Part shown: in pieces, positions 20,089-30,288 of the stretch
Position numbering within the stretch: the first letter of the stretch is position 1
Layout: every line of letters begins with the position of its first letter
Source of the DNA: Spirogloea muscicola
Lineage: Eukaryota > Streptophyta > Zygnematophyceae > Spirogloeales > Spirogloeaceae
Direction of reading: 5' to 3'
DNA: 30,288 nucleotides
Assembly (NCBI GenBank): GCA_009602725.1
Contig: WELB01000073.1
Span: 32,778-63,065 of the forward strand
Position numbers and translations under genes: made by a program
The notes under the pieces: model-generated
What the model was told of the DNA's origin: nothing
Seen by the model: only the letters and a program-made list of their open reading frames with translations
Database searches by the model: none

Positions 20089-20189
20089 GCCCGAAAAGAA
20101 GCGACAAAAAATCGAAGGGGCCAAATGACGGAGGGGCCTAAAGCCACAATGACGGATGGGCCGGAAGATGCTATGTCAGAACGGGTGGA

Positions 20190-20375
20190 GGATGAACCAC
20201 TCAGTAGCTACGAGTGAGGAGCCTCGAATCCGACAGACTAGCTGCCGGAAAACTATCCCCCTGACGAAAGCCAGAGGCGGCAGCGAGAGCACGGCCAGCA
20301 TGCAGATGCAAGGCGTGGGCCATGGACCGCTGAAGGGAGACTGACAAACGCGTGCGATATACCTGGGCCCACGAG
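20190..20375. repeat. Left arm of a second inverted repeat
   Basis: Its reverse complement matches 20680-20828 at about 75% by eye, with a 22-nt insertion in this arm. Shared blocks include CAGCGGTC, TCTGGC, TTCCGGCAGCTAGTCT and the ends around TATCC/CATCC. The arms enclose about 300 bp of unrecognised GC-rich sequence. Confidence 0.7.
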
Positions 20376-20679
20376 CCAGCGGCGTTGAAGTCAGCCTGCT
20401 CACCTCGCCTGCGGGACACAGCGCGCCGCGCAAGCCTGCCCCGAGAGCCCGTGCACGTCCACGGCCAGGGGTACGAACTCGTCTCCAGCCGGGTGGTCAG
20501 CGTGTTTGGCCGCCTTGCTGCGAGCGGCCATTTGCCGTAGCATGGCCAGCCCGCGAGGCAGAGAGCTCCAATAGACAAAGTGATACAAAACAAGTCGCAG
20601 ACGTCTCGGTGAGCAGTTTCGTTGATCCCCCGGTACATTCACACCTATTGCCCTCATCCTGGGCTCTCGCTAGTGCAGG

Positions 20680-20828
20680 TGTTTCGCGTGCGCCTGTCCA
20701 TATCCCTCCAGCGGTCTATGCTAGCCGTACTCTAGCTGCAGCTTCTGGCTCTTGTCAAGGAGACTGCTTTCCGGCAGCTAGTCTTTCTGACTTTCGGCTG
20801 CTAAGTGGAGATTACTTAGTGATTATCC
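20680..20828. repeat. Right arm of the second inverted repeat
   Basis: Partner of 20190-20375. The CTGACGAAAGCC-type block also resembles 19968-19995, so three related copies lie within 1 kb. Confidence 0.7.
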
Positions 20829-21674
20829 TACATCGTACTTGCTTATGTGTTTGTGCAGTAAGAGGCCAGCCCAAAATAATGCACTAGGTCTGAAAGGACT
20901 GACTACAGAAGGCCAGCCCAGAACAGAAGACAGCTCTTATAAAGCAAGCGATGGCTGTCAGAAGAGACGAACGACGAGAAGTGGTCTCTTCAAAAAGAGG
21001 GCAAAGGCTGCATAAGGCCAGCCCAATAAGACAGGACAAGGCTCTGGAGAAGAGAAGCCACAGAAACAACAGCAGAAGGCAGCTGAGGCTCTCCTTTCTC
21101 AGCTACGACGCCGGGCACAAGCCCCTCCACATTCATCAGAAAGCTTTTTCAAGAGAATGCGGTGACCCCGTGAAAGGCCAGCCTAGGATGGACAAGTTTC
21201 AAGCTAGAAGTCCCATGAATATCTACTGGTCTTATGGGGCCCAGTGGTCCTTGCCAGTACTACTGCTGGCCTCTCAAGCTGACCAGCAACAGTGTGCAGG
21301 CGTGCATTACTCCCTGGAGGCTCCGCACCTTTGGGTCGTGTGACATGCTACTGAACTTGCGTAGCGGGGTTCCTCTCTCTCCCGTCAGCTCATCTGACTG
21401 AGGGTACAGGAAATGAGCTGCCCAGCCTGCAGCGTCATGTCCATGCATTCCAGAAGTCCTTCTGTATGCACTCAAGTGAGCCGCCCTCGACTATTTCAGA
21501 GCCGCCCTTGACTATTCACAGCCTCTTTCTGCCTGCTGTCCAGCTAAGCATGCGCGTCGGCGCTCCTACCTCGTCCTTGCTTGCCATCCCCCAAGGCAAG
21601 CTGCGGCATAACTGTGACATCTGCAAGCCGCCAGCTCAATTGCATGGACAGACAGCCCAAGTGCACAGTGTGCG
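20829..21674. other. Repeat-rich intergenic stretch with dispersed GGCCAGCC motifs
   Basis: GGCCAGCCC recurs near 20862, 20912 and 21020, with a variant near 21175. Similar motifs occur near 20083 and 20543, at irregular spacing and usually followed by A-rich sequence. A short duplication (GAGCCGCCCT plus GACTATT, 21479-21520) is also present. I recognise no coding region or RNA gene. It is probably eroded transposon sequence plus the 3' flank of the UXT gene. Confidence 0.5.
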
Positions 21675-23097
21675 TCACGCCTCCCAAGGGATGTTCATGA
21701 GCTCTCGGATGCCCTCCGTGACCTGTGAGCGAGCCCAACAGTGCCGATTAGATACAATCAAGTAGACGGAGTCAGCATAGACGAACCTTGCCCTGAAGCA
21801 AGATTGGAAGTATATTAAGTCTGCCAGGCGCACCAAAATAATTGGACTAATAATGAAACGACAAAAGGAATACTGGAAACACAAGATTGATAAATGGCAG
21901 GGCGTTTTCACCAGCTTGATTTGCGCCTTCAAATCCACAATGCGAACCGTCTGAGCATCCGCACGTCTGCAGCCATAGTCACGTGTAGCTTAAAATGAGG
22001 GCCTGCAAGACCTTGCAAGTAACAGTGGCCACAGCGGAACTCCTGTTTGAGAGGTTTTCTGCATCATGACGATTGACAAATGCAGGCACTCTCATCCTGA
22101 TAGCCTTGACAAAAGAGGAAAGCCCAACACCCTTCTAGGACGCCTTAACGCACTGCCACAGACCCCGCCGAGGTGGTCCTCACCTCTTCAGGTGCTGCTC
22201 TTTGGTGGCTGCGAAGCTGATTGCCTCAGGCAAAGTGAATTCCACATGAAAGCCAAGACCCACATTGACAAAGATGCGCGATGTATCTGGCCTGCCAAAT
22301 CGCCAGCACCGTCCAAGTGCTTTGTCATCTCAAAGACCACAAGTGACTGTATGCTGCCTAAGGGGATTATTCGTTTCTGTCAACATTCAAGCCCCACTGG
22401 CTGGAGAATGTGATGGAGAGGGGTGCATACACGTCAGCTTGCATGTACACTTCGGAGCCGAGGCTGACCATGCTCCTCATGCGAGTGAGCTTCTGCTGCT
22501 GCATCAGCCCAATGCTCTTGGCCAGGTCGTTGCTGCTCCCGGTCAAGGAGCGGCGCGGCATGGGACCAAACATGTAAGCCGTGCAAGCTACATTGGTGAC
22601 ACGGTGTGCTTGCTGGCGCGCCCTCGTCCTCGCGTCGGCCTGCTCTTGGTAGCAGACGCTGCCAATCAGATGTAGGAATCGGGAGGCGTTGAGAGGATAC
22701 TACGTCCTCATTTGCTCGTGAATTGCGTTCCTGCAGGTACGAGAGAGAGCAGAAGACATCATATACAAGCGCAAGGTGGCTGACGGCGGCGGCCCGTCAG
22801 AGAGCATCGCTTGCAGGACGCACTGTGCAAAGCAGGCAAAGCAGGCGACATCGAAGGTGTGGACACGACGCAGGTGGCGACGGAGGCGCGCAAGTGGCGG
22901 AGCCTCTCGCGGGAGCTCAAGGCATGGGGGAGTTGCATAAGACAAGGGGGGCTGCAGTGGCACCTCTCGTCGGTCAGCAGCTGCAGGTCGGCCTTGAGGC
23001 GCTCCTCCAGGAAGCGCTCGTACTCCGTGACCTTGCGCCGCCGCCGCTCCCGCTCCCACTCGGCGGCGGCGGCGGCGACGCCGCCGCCGCCGGCCAT
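21675..23097 (-). CDS. UXT: UXT-family prefoldin-like protein, 6 exons
   Basis: UXT is a small alpha-type prefoldin-like subunit that works in R2TP/prefoldin-like chaperone assemblies in other eukaryotes. Exons on the minus strand: 23097-22964, 22730-22701, 22532-22431, 22291-22184, 21966-21912, 21722-21675. Phases close exactly (2,2,2,2,0), giving 158 aa; human UXT has 157. Helix 1 reads KVTEYERFLEERLKADLQLL, then ERNAIHEQMRTYNDLAKSIG. The hairpin core is MVSLGSEVYMQADV and IFVNVGLGFHVEFTLPEAI. The C-terminal helix ends LKAQIKL, then VTEGIRELMNIPWEA. ATG 23095-23097 is the only suitable start, leaving a 14-residue Ala/Gly leader. Exon 2 is only 30 nt. Confidence 0.88.
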
Positions 23098-23110
23098 GCC
23101 GCCGCCAGCG

Positions 23111-23141
<31 letters not shown>

Positions 23142-23350
23142 AGGGCGGCTCATGAGGCAGGAGGCGGCGCAGGCAGACAAAGCGAGCGCCGCGGAGCTGG
23201 GAGTGGCGAGGACTGCGGATTCGTTGATTGTTCAAGGGCCAGCTGATCTGCCCCCCAGATGGCTCTGCTAAAATGGTCACAAACAATCTCTGCACCTGGC
23301 CCAGTTTTACAGCCGCTCTTTTGATATCAGCAGCCACATTATTCTTCTAG
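23098..23350. promoter_or_regulatory. 253-bp divergent promoter, UXT / inositol monophosphatase
   Basis: The start codons of the two genes lie 253 bp apart on opposite strands, so the 5' UTRs and promoters of both must fit here. The UXT side is a GCC-repeat tract (about 23099-23142). The other side carries the shared 36-bp element just before the ATG. No classical TATA box faces UXT. Confidence 0.75.
23305..23338 (+). promoter_or_regulatory. Shared 36-bp promoter-region element, copy 2
   Basis: Contains ACAGCCGCTCTTTT, then G, then ATATCAGCAGCC, ending 12 bp before the first ATG of the inositol monophosphatase. It matches 15364-15399 except at a few scattered transitions and in the last two bases. 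Being so close to the ATG, it is either at the transcript start or in a very short leader; the downstream ATG at 23534 would leave more room. Confidence 0.55.
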
Positions 23351-26300
23351 ATGCGCCTCGCCGCGCCGCACGCCGCCACCGCCGCCGCGGCCGCCGCCGC
23401 CGTCGCCGTCGGGTCCGTGCCCGCGCCTCCACGGCGTTTCGGTTCCTCTCGACGCCCCTGCTGGTCCGGCGGACCGTTGGCTGATCGGCGGCGCCGCAGG
23501 GAGGCCGCGCCCTGCCCGGTGCCTGGCAGAGTGATGGCCAACCACGGGGGTTAGCTCCCTCTCGCTGCCAACATGCGCAGAGAAAGCGCATTATCTCTTG
23601 AAGCTGTAATGTTACGTTGTGTTTCTAGCTGGCTGGATGCTAATTGCTGGCATTGCATCAGGAGCAGAGCAGAGGCCTGTTTGAGACCGTGCTTAGACTA
23701 GTCGTCTACGATTCACAGGCACGGGACGTGATCTCCTGCCGTTGTCTGTTTCAGAGGACCTGGACAAATGTGCCGCGCTGGCAGTAGAGGCTGCTAGACA
23801 AGCTGGAAAGGTGGACATTTCTGCACTTGCGCAAGAGTAGAGGCTTCCTCTGTGCACGACATCTCCTCTTTGCGCCAATGCATTGGACTACTTCAGGTTC
23901 TTTGCTTTACCAGCAACCTGCACTGCTGCATTGTGTAGAGGGTCATTGCTGCTAAGCTGCGGTGTGGTGTACCTGTGCAGATTATTGCAGAGGCCTTCTA
24001 CAAGCAAAAGACTGTGTACAACAAGGGCACGGTGAATCGCTTGTCACATTGACCAACATAACAATATAACTGCCTGTCAAGTGGACCGACATGACACAGA
24101 CTCAGCAAAGAGTGGTCTGCCATGATGCAAAGTAACCCTTCAGCTTGCATGTTGGTCAGTTTCGTTATACTGGTAGCCAACAATTGCTGGCTTCCTATGA
24201 CAGGTTGACTTGGTAACAGAGACGGACAAGGCGTGCGAAGACCTTGTAGCTAACCTGATAAAGGAGGCCTGCCCGTCTCATCAGGTGAGACTTGTAGTAG
24301 GATAAGCTCTGTAGAGCCAAGCTGGCGTCTGGACTACTCTTTGGGCCTGGGTTCATGCCAGCTTATATACGTGCTTTTGAAGCTCTGTGAGACTTGCAAA
24401 TACGCTGTTCCTCGTCTCCAGTTCATTGGGGAGGAGGGTTCGTCAATCTCAGGAACAGCAGAACTCACAGATGAGCCGACGTGGATGGTTGACCCGCTCG
24501 ATGGCACTACCAACTTTGTGCACAGGTGGATGTTCCCAGTGTGATAGGCTTATGATTTACATAGCATATTGGGTCATGATCTTTTTTGACTTTGCTTGTC
24601 CTCCATATCCACAAATTGCATGGTGCAAACCCTGTCAATATTGGCCATGTCTACTTCTGACTCACTGCCATTATTGTCAGGAGCAGGTTTGTGTGATGAC
24701 CTGCTTCATGGTCTGCTAGTATATGCCATCGCAGTCAGGAGCGTGCAATCTCTTCGTTGGTGACATAATCCACTGATGTATGGCATGTGACTGTCTCATG
24801 CTTTGAACAGGTTTCCATTTGTATGTGTCTCCATCGGCCTAGTGATCAAGAAGGAGGTTGTCGTAGGTGTCGTGTACAATCCTATATTAAATGAAGTACG
24901 TCACACTTAATACTGTGCCATTTCCTTGCCTCTTGGCAATTCAATGGAAGAAATTAGCTTGTTGTTTGAGTCTGTGCCTTGGGTCCTCAGAGAAGTTAAG
25001 GTATCAAGGCTTACAAAGGATGCAGACCTTTAGTCACACAGGACGTGCAAGTAGTGCAAATTCATGTCAGAGAGGGCATAGAGGGCATGCCATCTTTCTT
25101 GCATGTGGTACACATATTGAACCCGTATCCCGGTGCATCTAGCTCTTCAGGGCTGTGCGTGGGCAAGGGTCATACCTCAATGATGAGAAGATACATGGTG
25201 AGTAGATTTTACTTATACACAACACTTGCAATCCACATGCAGAATTTCATATACACCTTGCTCTGCATTGTCAAGAGGGGACTAGCTTTCTTAGCTGAGG
25301 CTCAGCACCTTGCATGCGCATGTGCTCTTGGCAACTGCAAAGATGACAATGCCCTTGCATGAGTCCTCATTATATAGAAATAGACTAACAAGAGCAATCC
25401 TCATTGTGGAAAAGTGTCACAGGAGGATGACATTGGAAAGGCACTGCTGGCAACAGAGGTGAATCAGCTGTGTATACTTGCTCTGACAGCCATTATGCTA
25501 TTAGCACGTCTCACACTATACAACACAAGTTCCAATTGGAGGAGCTCATCTCATCAAGCATCAGTAGATCTCCCTACTTTATTCTTGCAGGAGACACTTT
25601 AGCTACAATGCTTCGTTGAGTACACCCCTATTGGTGGTTGTGAGGGGGGGAAGCTTGGTGTAGTAATTGTGGTGTCACCTTTCACATCTGCAGATTGGGA
25701 CAAAGAGAGATCCACAAACTGTCAGTGACAGCACGGCTCGCATTCAGTCAGCACTATTCAAGGTACAGAGAGTTATTCTCCCAATGCATCCTGCATTTTC
25801 CTATCGATGAGGCACATTTTAGCACAATGAAGTGCAGCCATGCCCCCCAAGTGCTTGCAGGTCAGATCACTTCGTATGACGGGCTCGTGCGCTTTGAACC
25901 TGGCCAGCGTTGCTTGCGGCCGACTTGATCTCTTCTACGAGATTGGTTTCGGAGGGCCTTGGTAAGTCTGCCCATTCTGCAGTCTGAGAAGTACCACCTT
26001 GTGCTGCAACGAGCACGTTGATAGTCTCTTTCTCAGATTGTTCAGAACACAAATGACATTCTCAAGAAACAGCTAACCAGGTTCTGTGTAGCGCCGACAA
26101 GTGCTACTGCCGTAATTTCAAGCTTGCAATCAAGCTCATCAAAGGGAGCCGGGAGCTGATGTCTATCTTGAAACTTGGTCAAACGACCTAACAGGGATGT
26201 TGCAGCTGGATCGCTGCTGGTCGAAGAAGCAGGAGGACAAGTCTGTGATCCGTGAGTTTCATCATTTTGGTTGCTTTGCCGCCAGCCACCATTGTGACCT

Positions 26301-26513
26301 GCATGATTTGCAATTGTCGATCTTCTGCATTCACAAAGCGTGCACGGCATGCCTCGCAACAAACGCTGAGGCCTCTGGTCTGCATTCCCTTGTCTGAACA
26401 GGTCAGGGAAGATATTCGACATCATGTCTAGAAGGGTTGCTGCTTCGAATGGCAAGCTACGCCTGGCCCTTGTTGACATCCTTGAGGCACCCGCGCAAGC
26501 AGACATGTCGTGA
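23351..26513 (+). CDS. VTC4: Inositol-phosphate phosphatase (VTC4-like IMPase), 12 exons
   Basis: Mg2+-dependent phosphatase. Plant VTC4 hydrolyses myo-inositol phosphate and L-galactose 1-phosphate, the latter in ascorbate synthesis. Exons: 23351-23549, 23755-23810, 23981-24031, 24204-24284, 24422-24525, 24811-24895, 25143-25197, 25415-25458, 25694-25762, 25861-25961, 26195-26251, 26402-26513. Phases close, giving 337 aa. Metal-site motifs are intact: E133 in FIGEEG, D153/D156 in [15 protein letters not shown]283 in [43 protein letters not shown] and [20 protein letters not shown] also match. From the internal ATG at 23534 (MANHGED) the protein has 276 aa, close to cytosolic VTC4. The extra 61 residues are Ala/Arg-rich and could be a plastid transit peptide. 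Confidence 0.95.
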
Positions 26514-27104
26514 AAGGATGCAACATAGCTTCTCATGACCAGTCTGTTTTTGCCTGTTCGCGGAGAGTGGCGCACAGGAGCACAGCCACTAGTTCTGCAA
26601 AAAGCACATCTGTGTTGAATGTTGACGATTATTTCTCAGCCGATTTTTATGCCCATGTTCAAGCTTGATGATAGGAGTACTGTGCTTAGCCTTCATTGTC
26701 TGGAAGCTCGTTTACATCATTCATACTGGACTTTGGAATGCCAAAAGACTCTCCTCCTTAGCGTACTCTCTCAGTAATGCCATTTTGCTGGTCAGTAATG
26801 CCAGCACGGTCTAGATGTATTTGAAGAGCCCTGATATGATATCCTGACATGTCAACGTTTGCACCGTCTAATTTGTCTTCTGGCTCGTGCTGGAGGCTCC
26901 TGCTTGTCTCATCTACAACTTGGGTGCTTTTACCCATGCACTGATTTACAGAGGTGAGGGCTACAAGGATAGACTGACAAGGACAATAGTAGAACAGCGT
27001 CAAACGCTTAAATGAATGAATGGAAAGAATGAATGCATCACCCTCAGTTGAGGAGTGACGGAGCAAGGCCCAAGCCACAAAGAACATTGAAAAATCAATA
27101 AGAG
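26514..27104. other. Convergent 3' intergenic region, IMPase / RBR ligase
   Basis: AT-richer sequence between two facing 3' ends. No conserved frame, RNA gene or repeat was seen. Confidence 0.6.
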
Positions 27105-30100
27105 CTAAGAGTGCTGACGGCATTTGTTGGGCCTAAAGCCAAAGTGCTCGGCCGTGCTCTTCACGGGCCGCCTGCACTTTGCGCAGAAGCCATTTCGGCA
27201 TGCCCAGCACCGCACGTGATTGTTGTTGCCCTGCAGAGAGTTTCAGGCAAAGGCGGCAGACATCATAAGATTGGAGCAGATCAAAGTTATGGTATGAATT
27301 CACAGCATTGAGGAGCACTTTAGACAGTTCTGAAATCATAGATTCTGAGCTTTGTTGCAGCGTTAAAGGCTCGTCAGTCAGAGAGTTGCCATCCATAACA
27401 ATTCGACATTTGGAATGCTGACCTTCAAGCTGGGTTGCCGGCAGTGGGGGCACTCAACAAGCTGCTCAAAGGCGTGGCCAACCACCTCAGGTCGCTCCCT
27501 CTCCTCCCGGGCCGGCACGCCATGCAGCGTGTTCCACCGGTCGATCTCCTCCCGCTCAAAGAGGACGCAAGAACCCTCCCTGCGGCCAGATGGTGTAACA
27601 CAGGAGCACGGGGCATGCTAGTTTAACAATCGCAAGGTCGTCGCTGGCAATACACCAATACCCTCTACCCTGCTCCTCTTGAGCATCATCATTTTGCGCA
27701 GCAAATAAGTATCAGCTTAAGCCCCTCTGACGCCCATGCTACCAGGAGCACACTGTGTCAAGCTCAGAAAAGCAAGAAGCACGCCTGCTACAAGCAAACA
27801 CACGAAGGGTTTGTGAGTGGGCATCAGGTTCTACATCAACGAGGGTAATGTTTGTGAAGCGACCAGTTTATGACTCACCGGAAGTGCTCGTAACCTGGAA
27901 TGGCCTTGCCGCAGCGGTAGCAGAAGAACCCACCGCAGTTGGTGCATACCATCTTATTGCAGCCCTCCTCCTTGGCAATCGCCATCTTGCACGTCGGGCA
28001 CTGCTTCGCCTCAGCATACACATACTTGAGGCTCTTGATCTCGTTCACGAGGTCCGCTTCTTTGCGCTGCTGCTCCTCTCCAACTGCTCTTCCCATGCTC
28101 CTCTTCTGTTCGCCAGGTCACAAGTCATGGTGCTTGTCTTCAAAAGTACTCGAAGCCCTTGTCAGCAGACCGAAACAGAAAACCGAGAGCTTGACTTGGC
28201 CATCACTTACTCCTACAAAGCTTCCAGCTTATTGATGTAGTTCAAAGCTCCAGAGCCTGAAGATTTCAAATCAATCTGGTGCAACTGCTGGTGCTGCAGG
28301 ACTGACGTACCCATTGCAGCGACCTGAATAGCAGGGAAAGCCACTACTGACAAACTGACCTCACTAGAGATCTGCCAGGAATCTCATCTGCGGTGGCTCA
28401 CCTGCAGGATTCGGAGGCGGGCCTCCGCAGAGACGCACCGACTGCCAGCGTGCCAGCGGTCGCGGCAGAGACTGCAGAAAGAGTACAAGCACTTGCCGCA
28501 TTGGCCGTGGTTGTCAGCGGGGTCCTCAAAGCAGACCGAGGAGCAGCGAGGGCAGTAGATGAGGTCCTCCATGGCGTCCAGCGTACGCTGCAGCATCAGG
28601 TCTTCGTAGCGTGCAAACTCCTGCCTGGGCAGCAGCCCCTTGACAAGGTCTACTTGCAGTAAAGCAGAGTCAACAGAAACTGTTGAGGCTATGCTTGCGG
28701 AAGCAACAAGCGAGCTTGATAGCAGGCTCGTTGCCTAAGAAAGACACGCATACACCAGGCAAATGCAGATTCGACTGTCAAATATGAGCTGCAGTCCCCC
28801 CGTGATTCTGGGCATGAGAACTGGTACAATTGCTGTGTGAAGTTATTGCCTCATCACTTGTACTCTTAGTAGTTCCTTGAAATCACTGCTGCGTTGCATA
28901 TACTAAACACGGTTGTCTCTAGTTTCTAACAAAGAAGTAGCTTAGTCTGGGCACTCACGAGGGGGGAAGGAAGCTGTGCAGCAGGGGTCGGGGCAGATGA
29001 GCTTCTGGACTGCGCCCTCGGCAACCAGCGTGGCGCAGTACTGCCGCGAGCACTCAGTGCAGAATGCATGGCGGCAAGGCAGCAGGCAGAAATCCACACC
29101 TGCCGCCAGGAGATCAGAGCAAAGCCAGGATGACATATCAAGTACACGTTATGGCTCTAACTTTAGTCAATTTTCAGTGATGGACCTATGAGGCCTGGGG
29201 TTCAGGTCTGAGGTCAGAGAACTGGGCGCTCACCTGGTCGCTCCTCGAAGCAGATGCTGCAGCGCTGGTAGTTGTCGCGGAACTCCTCCTCCCATCGCCG
29301 CCGGTCATACTCAAGGAGCGCTGCCACGTCCCTGTCAGGCGACCGGCTCTCGCACACCGCCCGCTCATCAAGTGCTTCATCGCACTCTGCCGGGGGAATG
29401 TTGCTGCCACCGCAGCTGCCAGCGGCATCGCTCTGGCCTGGCAGCTCGAGCACGTCGCCGATGCCCAAGTGCCCAAGCGCCTCACGGGCCAGCCACTCTG
29501 CCCAGGCGAAGACGACAACCTGGCCAGCGCCGACCTGGGCGTCGAGCGCCGCGCAAAGGGCCGAGAGCTCGCGGCGGCCGAGCCAGAGGCAGGCGAGCGT
29601 GAAGGCCGGTGGCGAGCGGGAGGGGTAGGACGCCGCCATCCGGACCGCGAGCGTCACTGGCGGGAGATGGCGGAGTGACAGCGGCGACAACGTGGGTCCC
29701 GTCCGCTCCTCGGCCTTGGCAGCCTCTCTGCTGGGCAGCGGCCCCTGCCGCCAGGCGACGCTCTCCGGTGGGCCTGCCAGCGTCACGGAGACGGGTCCCG
29801 GAAGCTCCAAGTGGATGCGAAGCTGCGGCAAGCACAGTGGAACGCCAGCATATAATATGGGATTAAGGAGCGGCGGCGGCCGGCTGCGCCAACGACGCTG
29901 CCTCGTGGGGATTGCAGCCCAGAGCCCTCACCAGGAAGATGGAGCTGGCGCCGCCTTCCTCCAGCGGTGCGACGGCCTCGAACGCGCTCCCGTAGATGGA
30001 CGCCAGGGCCATCATCTGCCAGCGGCGGCGGCGGCGGCGGCGGGAGCGGCCAGAGGTCAAGCGGCAGCCATGGCCACCATCGGCGGCGGCAGCGGGCGTT

Positions 30101-30288
30101 GACGGCCCGCCGCTTGACGGCCCGCCGCTTGCTTAACGGAGGGCCTAACGGCGCTCGCAACGGCACGGACCTCGTCCGCCTGTTCCTGCAGGTTGAGCTC
30201 GGCCTCCGCGGCGGGCAGCGGCTCGTTGCGCGCAACGGCGGCCTCCGGATCGCCGCCGTCAGCCTCGCCGCAGGCCGCCGCGGCCGGC
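27105..30288 (-). CDS. RBR-type E3 ubiquitin ligase (RNF14-like), 8 exons, 5' partial
   Basis: RBR ligases take ubiquitin from an E2 onto a catalytic Cys and then onto substrate. Exons on the minus strand: >30288-30171, 30015-29932, 29822-29234, 29099-28959, 28652 (or 28649)-28402, 28105-27879, 27579-27423, 27230-27105. Phases close, giving about 563 visible residues. An N-terminal RWD domain spans the first three exons (QADEMMALASIYGSAFEAV, then LPPVTLAVR and ASYPSRSPPAFTLACLWL). RING1 is CSICFEERPG plus LLPCRHAFCTECSRQYC. The IBR reads YCPRCSSVCFED and CGKCLYSFCSLCRDRWH. RING2 reads KQCPTCKMAIAKEEGCNKMV; the Cys of EEGCNKM is the expected catalytic residue. The C-terminal GNNNHVRCWACRNGFCAKCR and final NKCRQHS are typical of RNF14. 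The 5' end runs off the window. Confidence 0.93.

Noticed and set aside
19998-20090. Possible CRISPR-like repeats (43-bp units)
   Set aside because: Only two directly adjacent units with no spacers, in a eukaryotic transposon context.
21475-21673. Plus-strand frames in the UXT 3' flank
   Set aside because: No domain, no splice logic and repeat content; no support for a gene.
24511-24815. Arg in NFVHRFPF of the IMPase as a possible defect
   Set aside because: Plant VTC4 has Gly there, but animal IMPases have the same Arg, so it is normal variation.

Overview
The window looks like nuclear DNA of a green alga, probably a trebouxiophyte-type chlorophyte; this is inferred from content, not from a database match. 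Its genes are intron-rich with canonical GT-AG introns, GC-rich exons and Ala/Gly-rich low-complexity tracts. The families are those of plants and algae: fibrillin/PAP, a plastid aldo-keto reductase, an SDG40-like SET protein, a VTC4-like inositol monophosphatase, and an LW-domain protein with DLN motifs. A degenerate TTTAGGG-type telomere-like array also fits. Exon structures below were rebuilt by hand from splice consensus, phase and family conservation. In six of the seven genes all phases close exactly; the SUO-like gene is only partly resolved.

Left part (1-15.1 kb): the 3' part of a fibrillin gene (+, 1-1167); a five-exon SET-domain methyltransferase (-, 1702-4256); a TATA-driven 13-exon plastid aldo-keto reductase (+, 5034-9056); and a large TFIIS-LW/DLN-motif nuclear protein resembling plant SUO (-, 9520 to about 15.1 kb). 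The last gene is broken by a 295-N gap (14798-15092) and by a single N at 11280 where the frame changes.

Middle part (15.4-21.6 kb): a cluster of decayed Ty3/gypsy chromovirus debris. A minus-strand 3' half (integrase, chromodomain, tandem LTR-like repeats) lies head to head with a plus-strand 5'-truncated pol (RT, RNase H, integrase). Together they form a roughly 0.82-kb inverted repeat. Smaller tandem and inverted repeats follow. No host gene was recognised here.

Right part (21.7-30.3 kb): a six-exon UXT-type prefoldin-like gene (-, 21675-23097) shares a 253-bp divergent promoter with a 12-exon inositol monophosphatase (+, 23351-26513). It is followed by an eight-exon RNF14-type RBR E3 ubiquitin ligase (-, 27105 to beyond the window).

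Neighbouring host genes alternate in strand on each side of the transposon cluster, giving convergent 3' ends and two divergent promoters. I see no obvious multi-gene pathway. The fibrillin and the aldo-keto reductase both belong to families reported from plastid lipid bodies (plastoglobules). No CRISPR, prophage or defence-type system is present. The most unusual signals are a 36-bp element shared by two promoter regions, the telomere-like array inside an intron, and the head-to-head retroelement junction.
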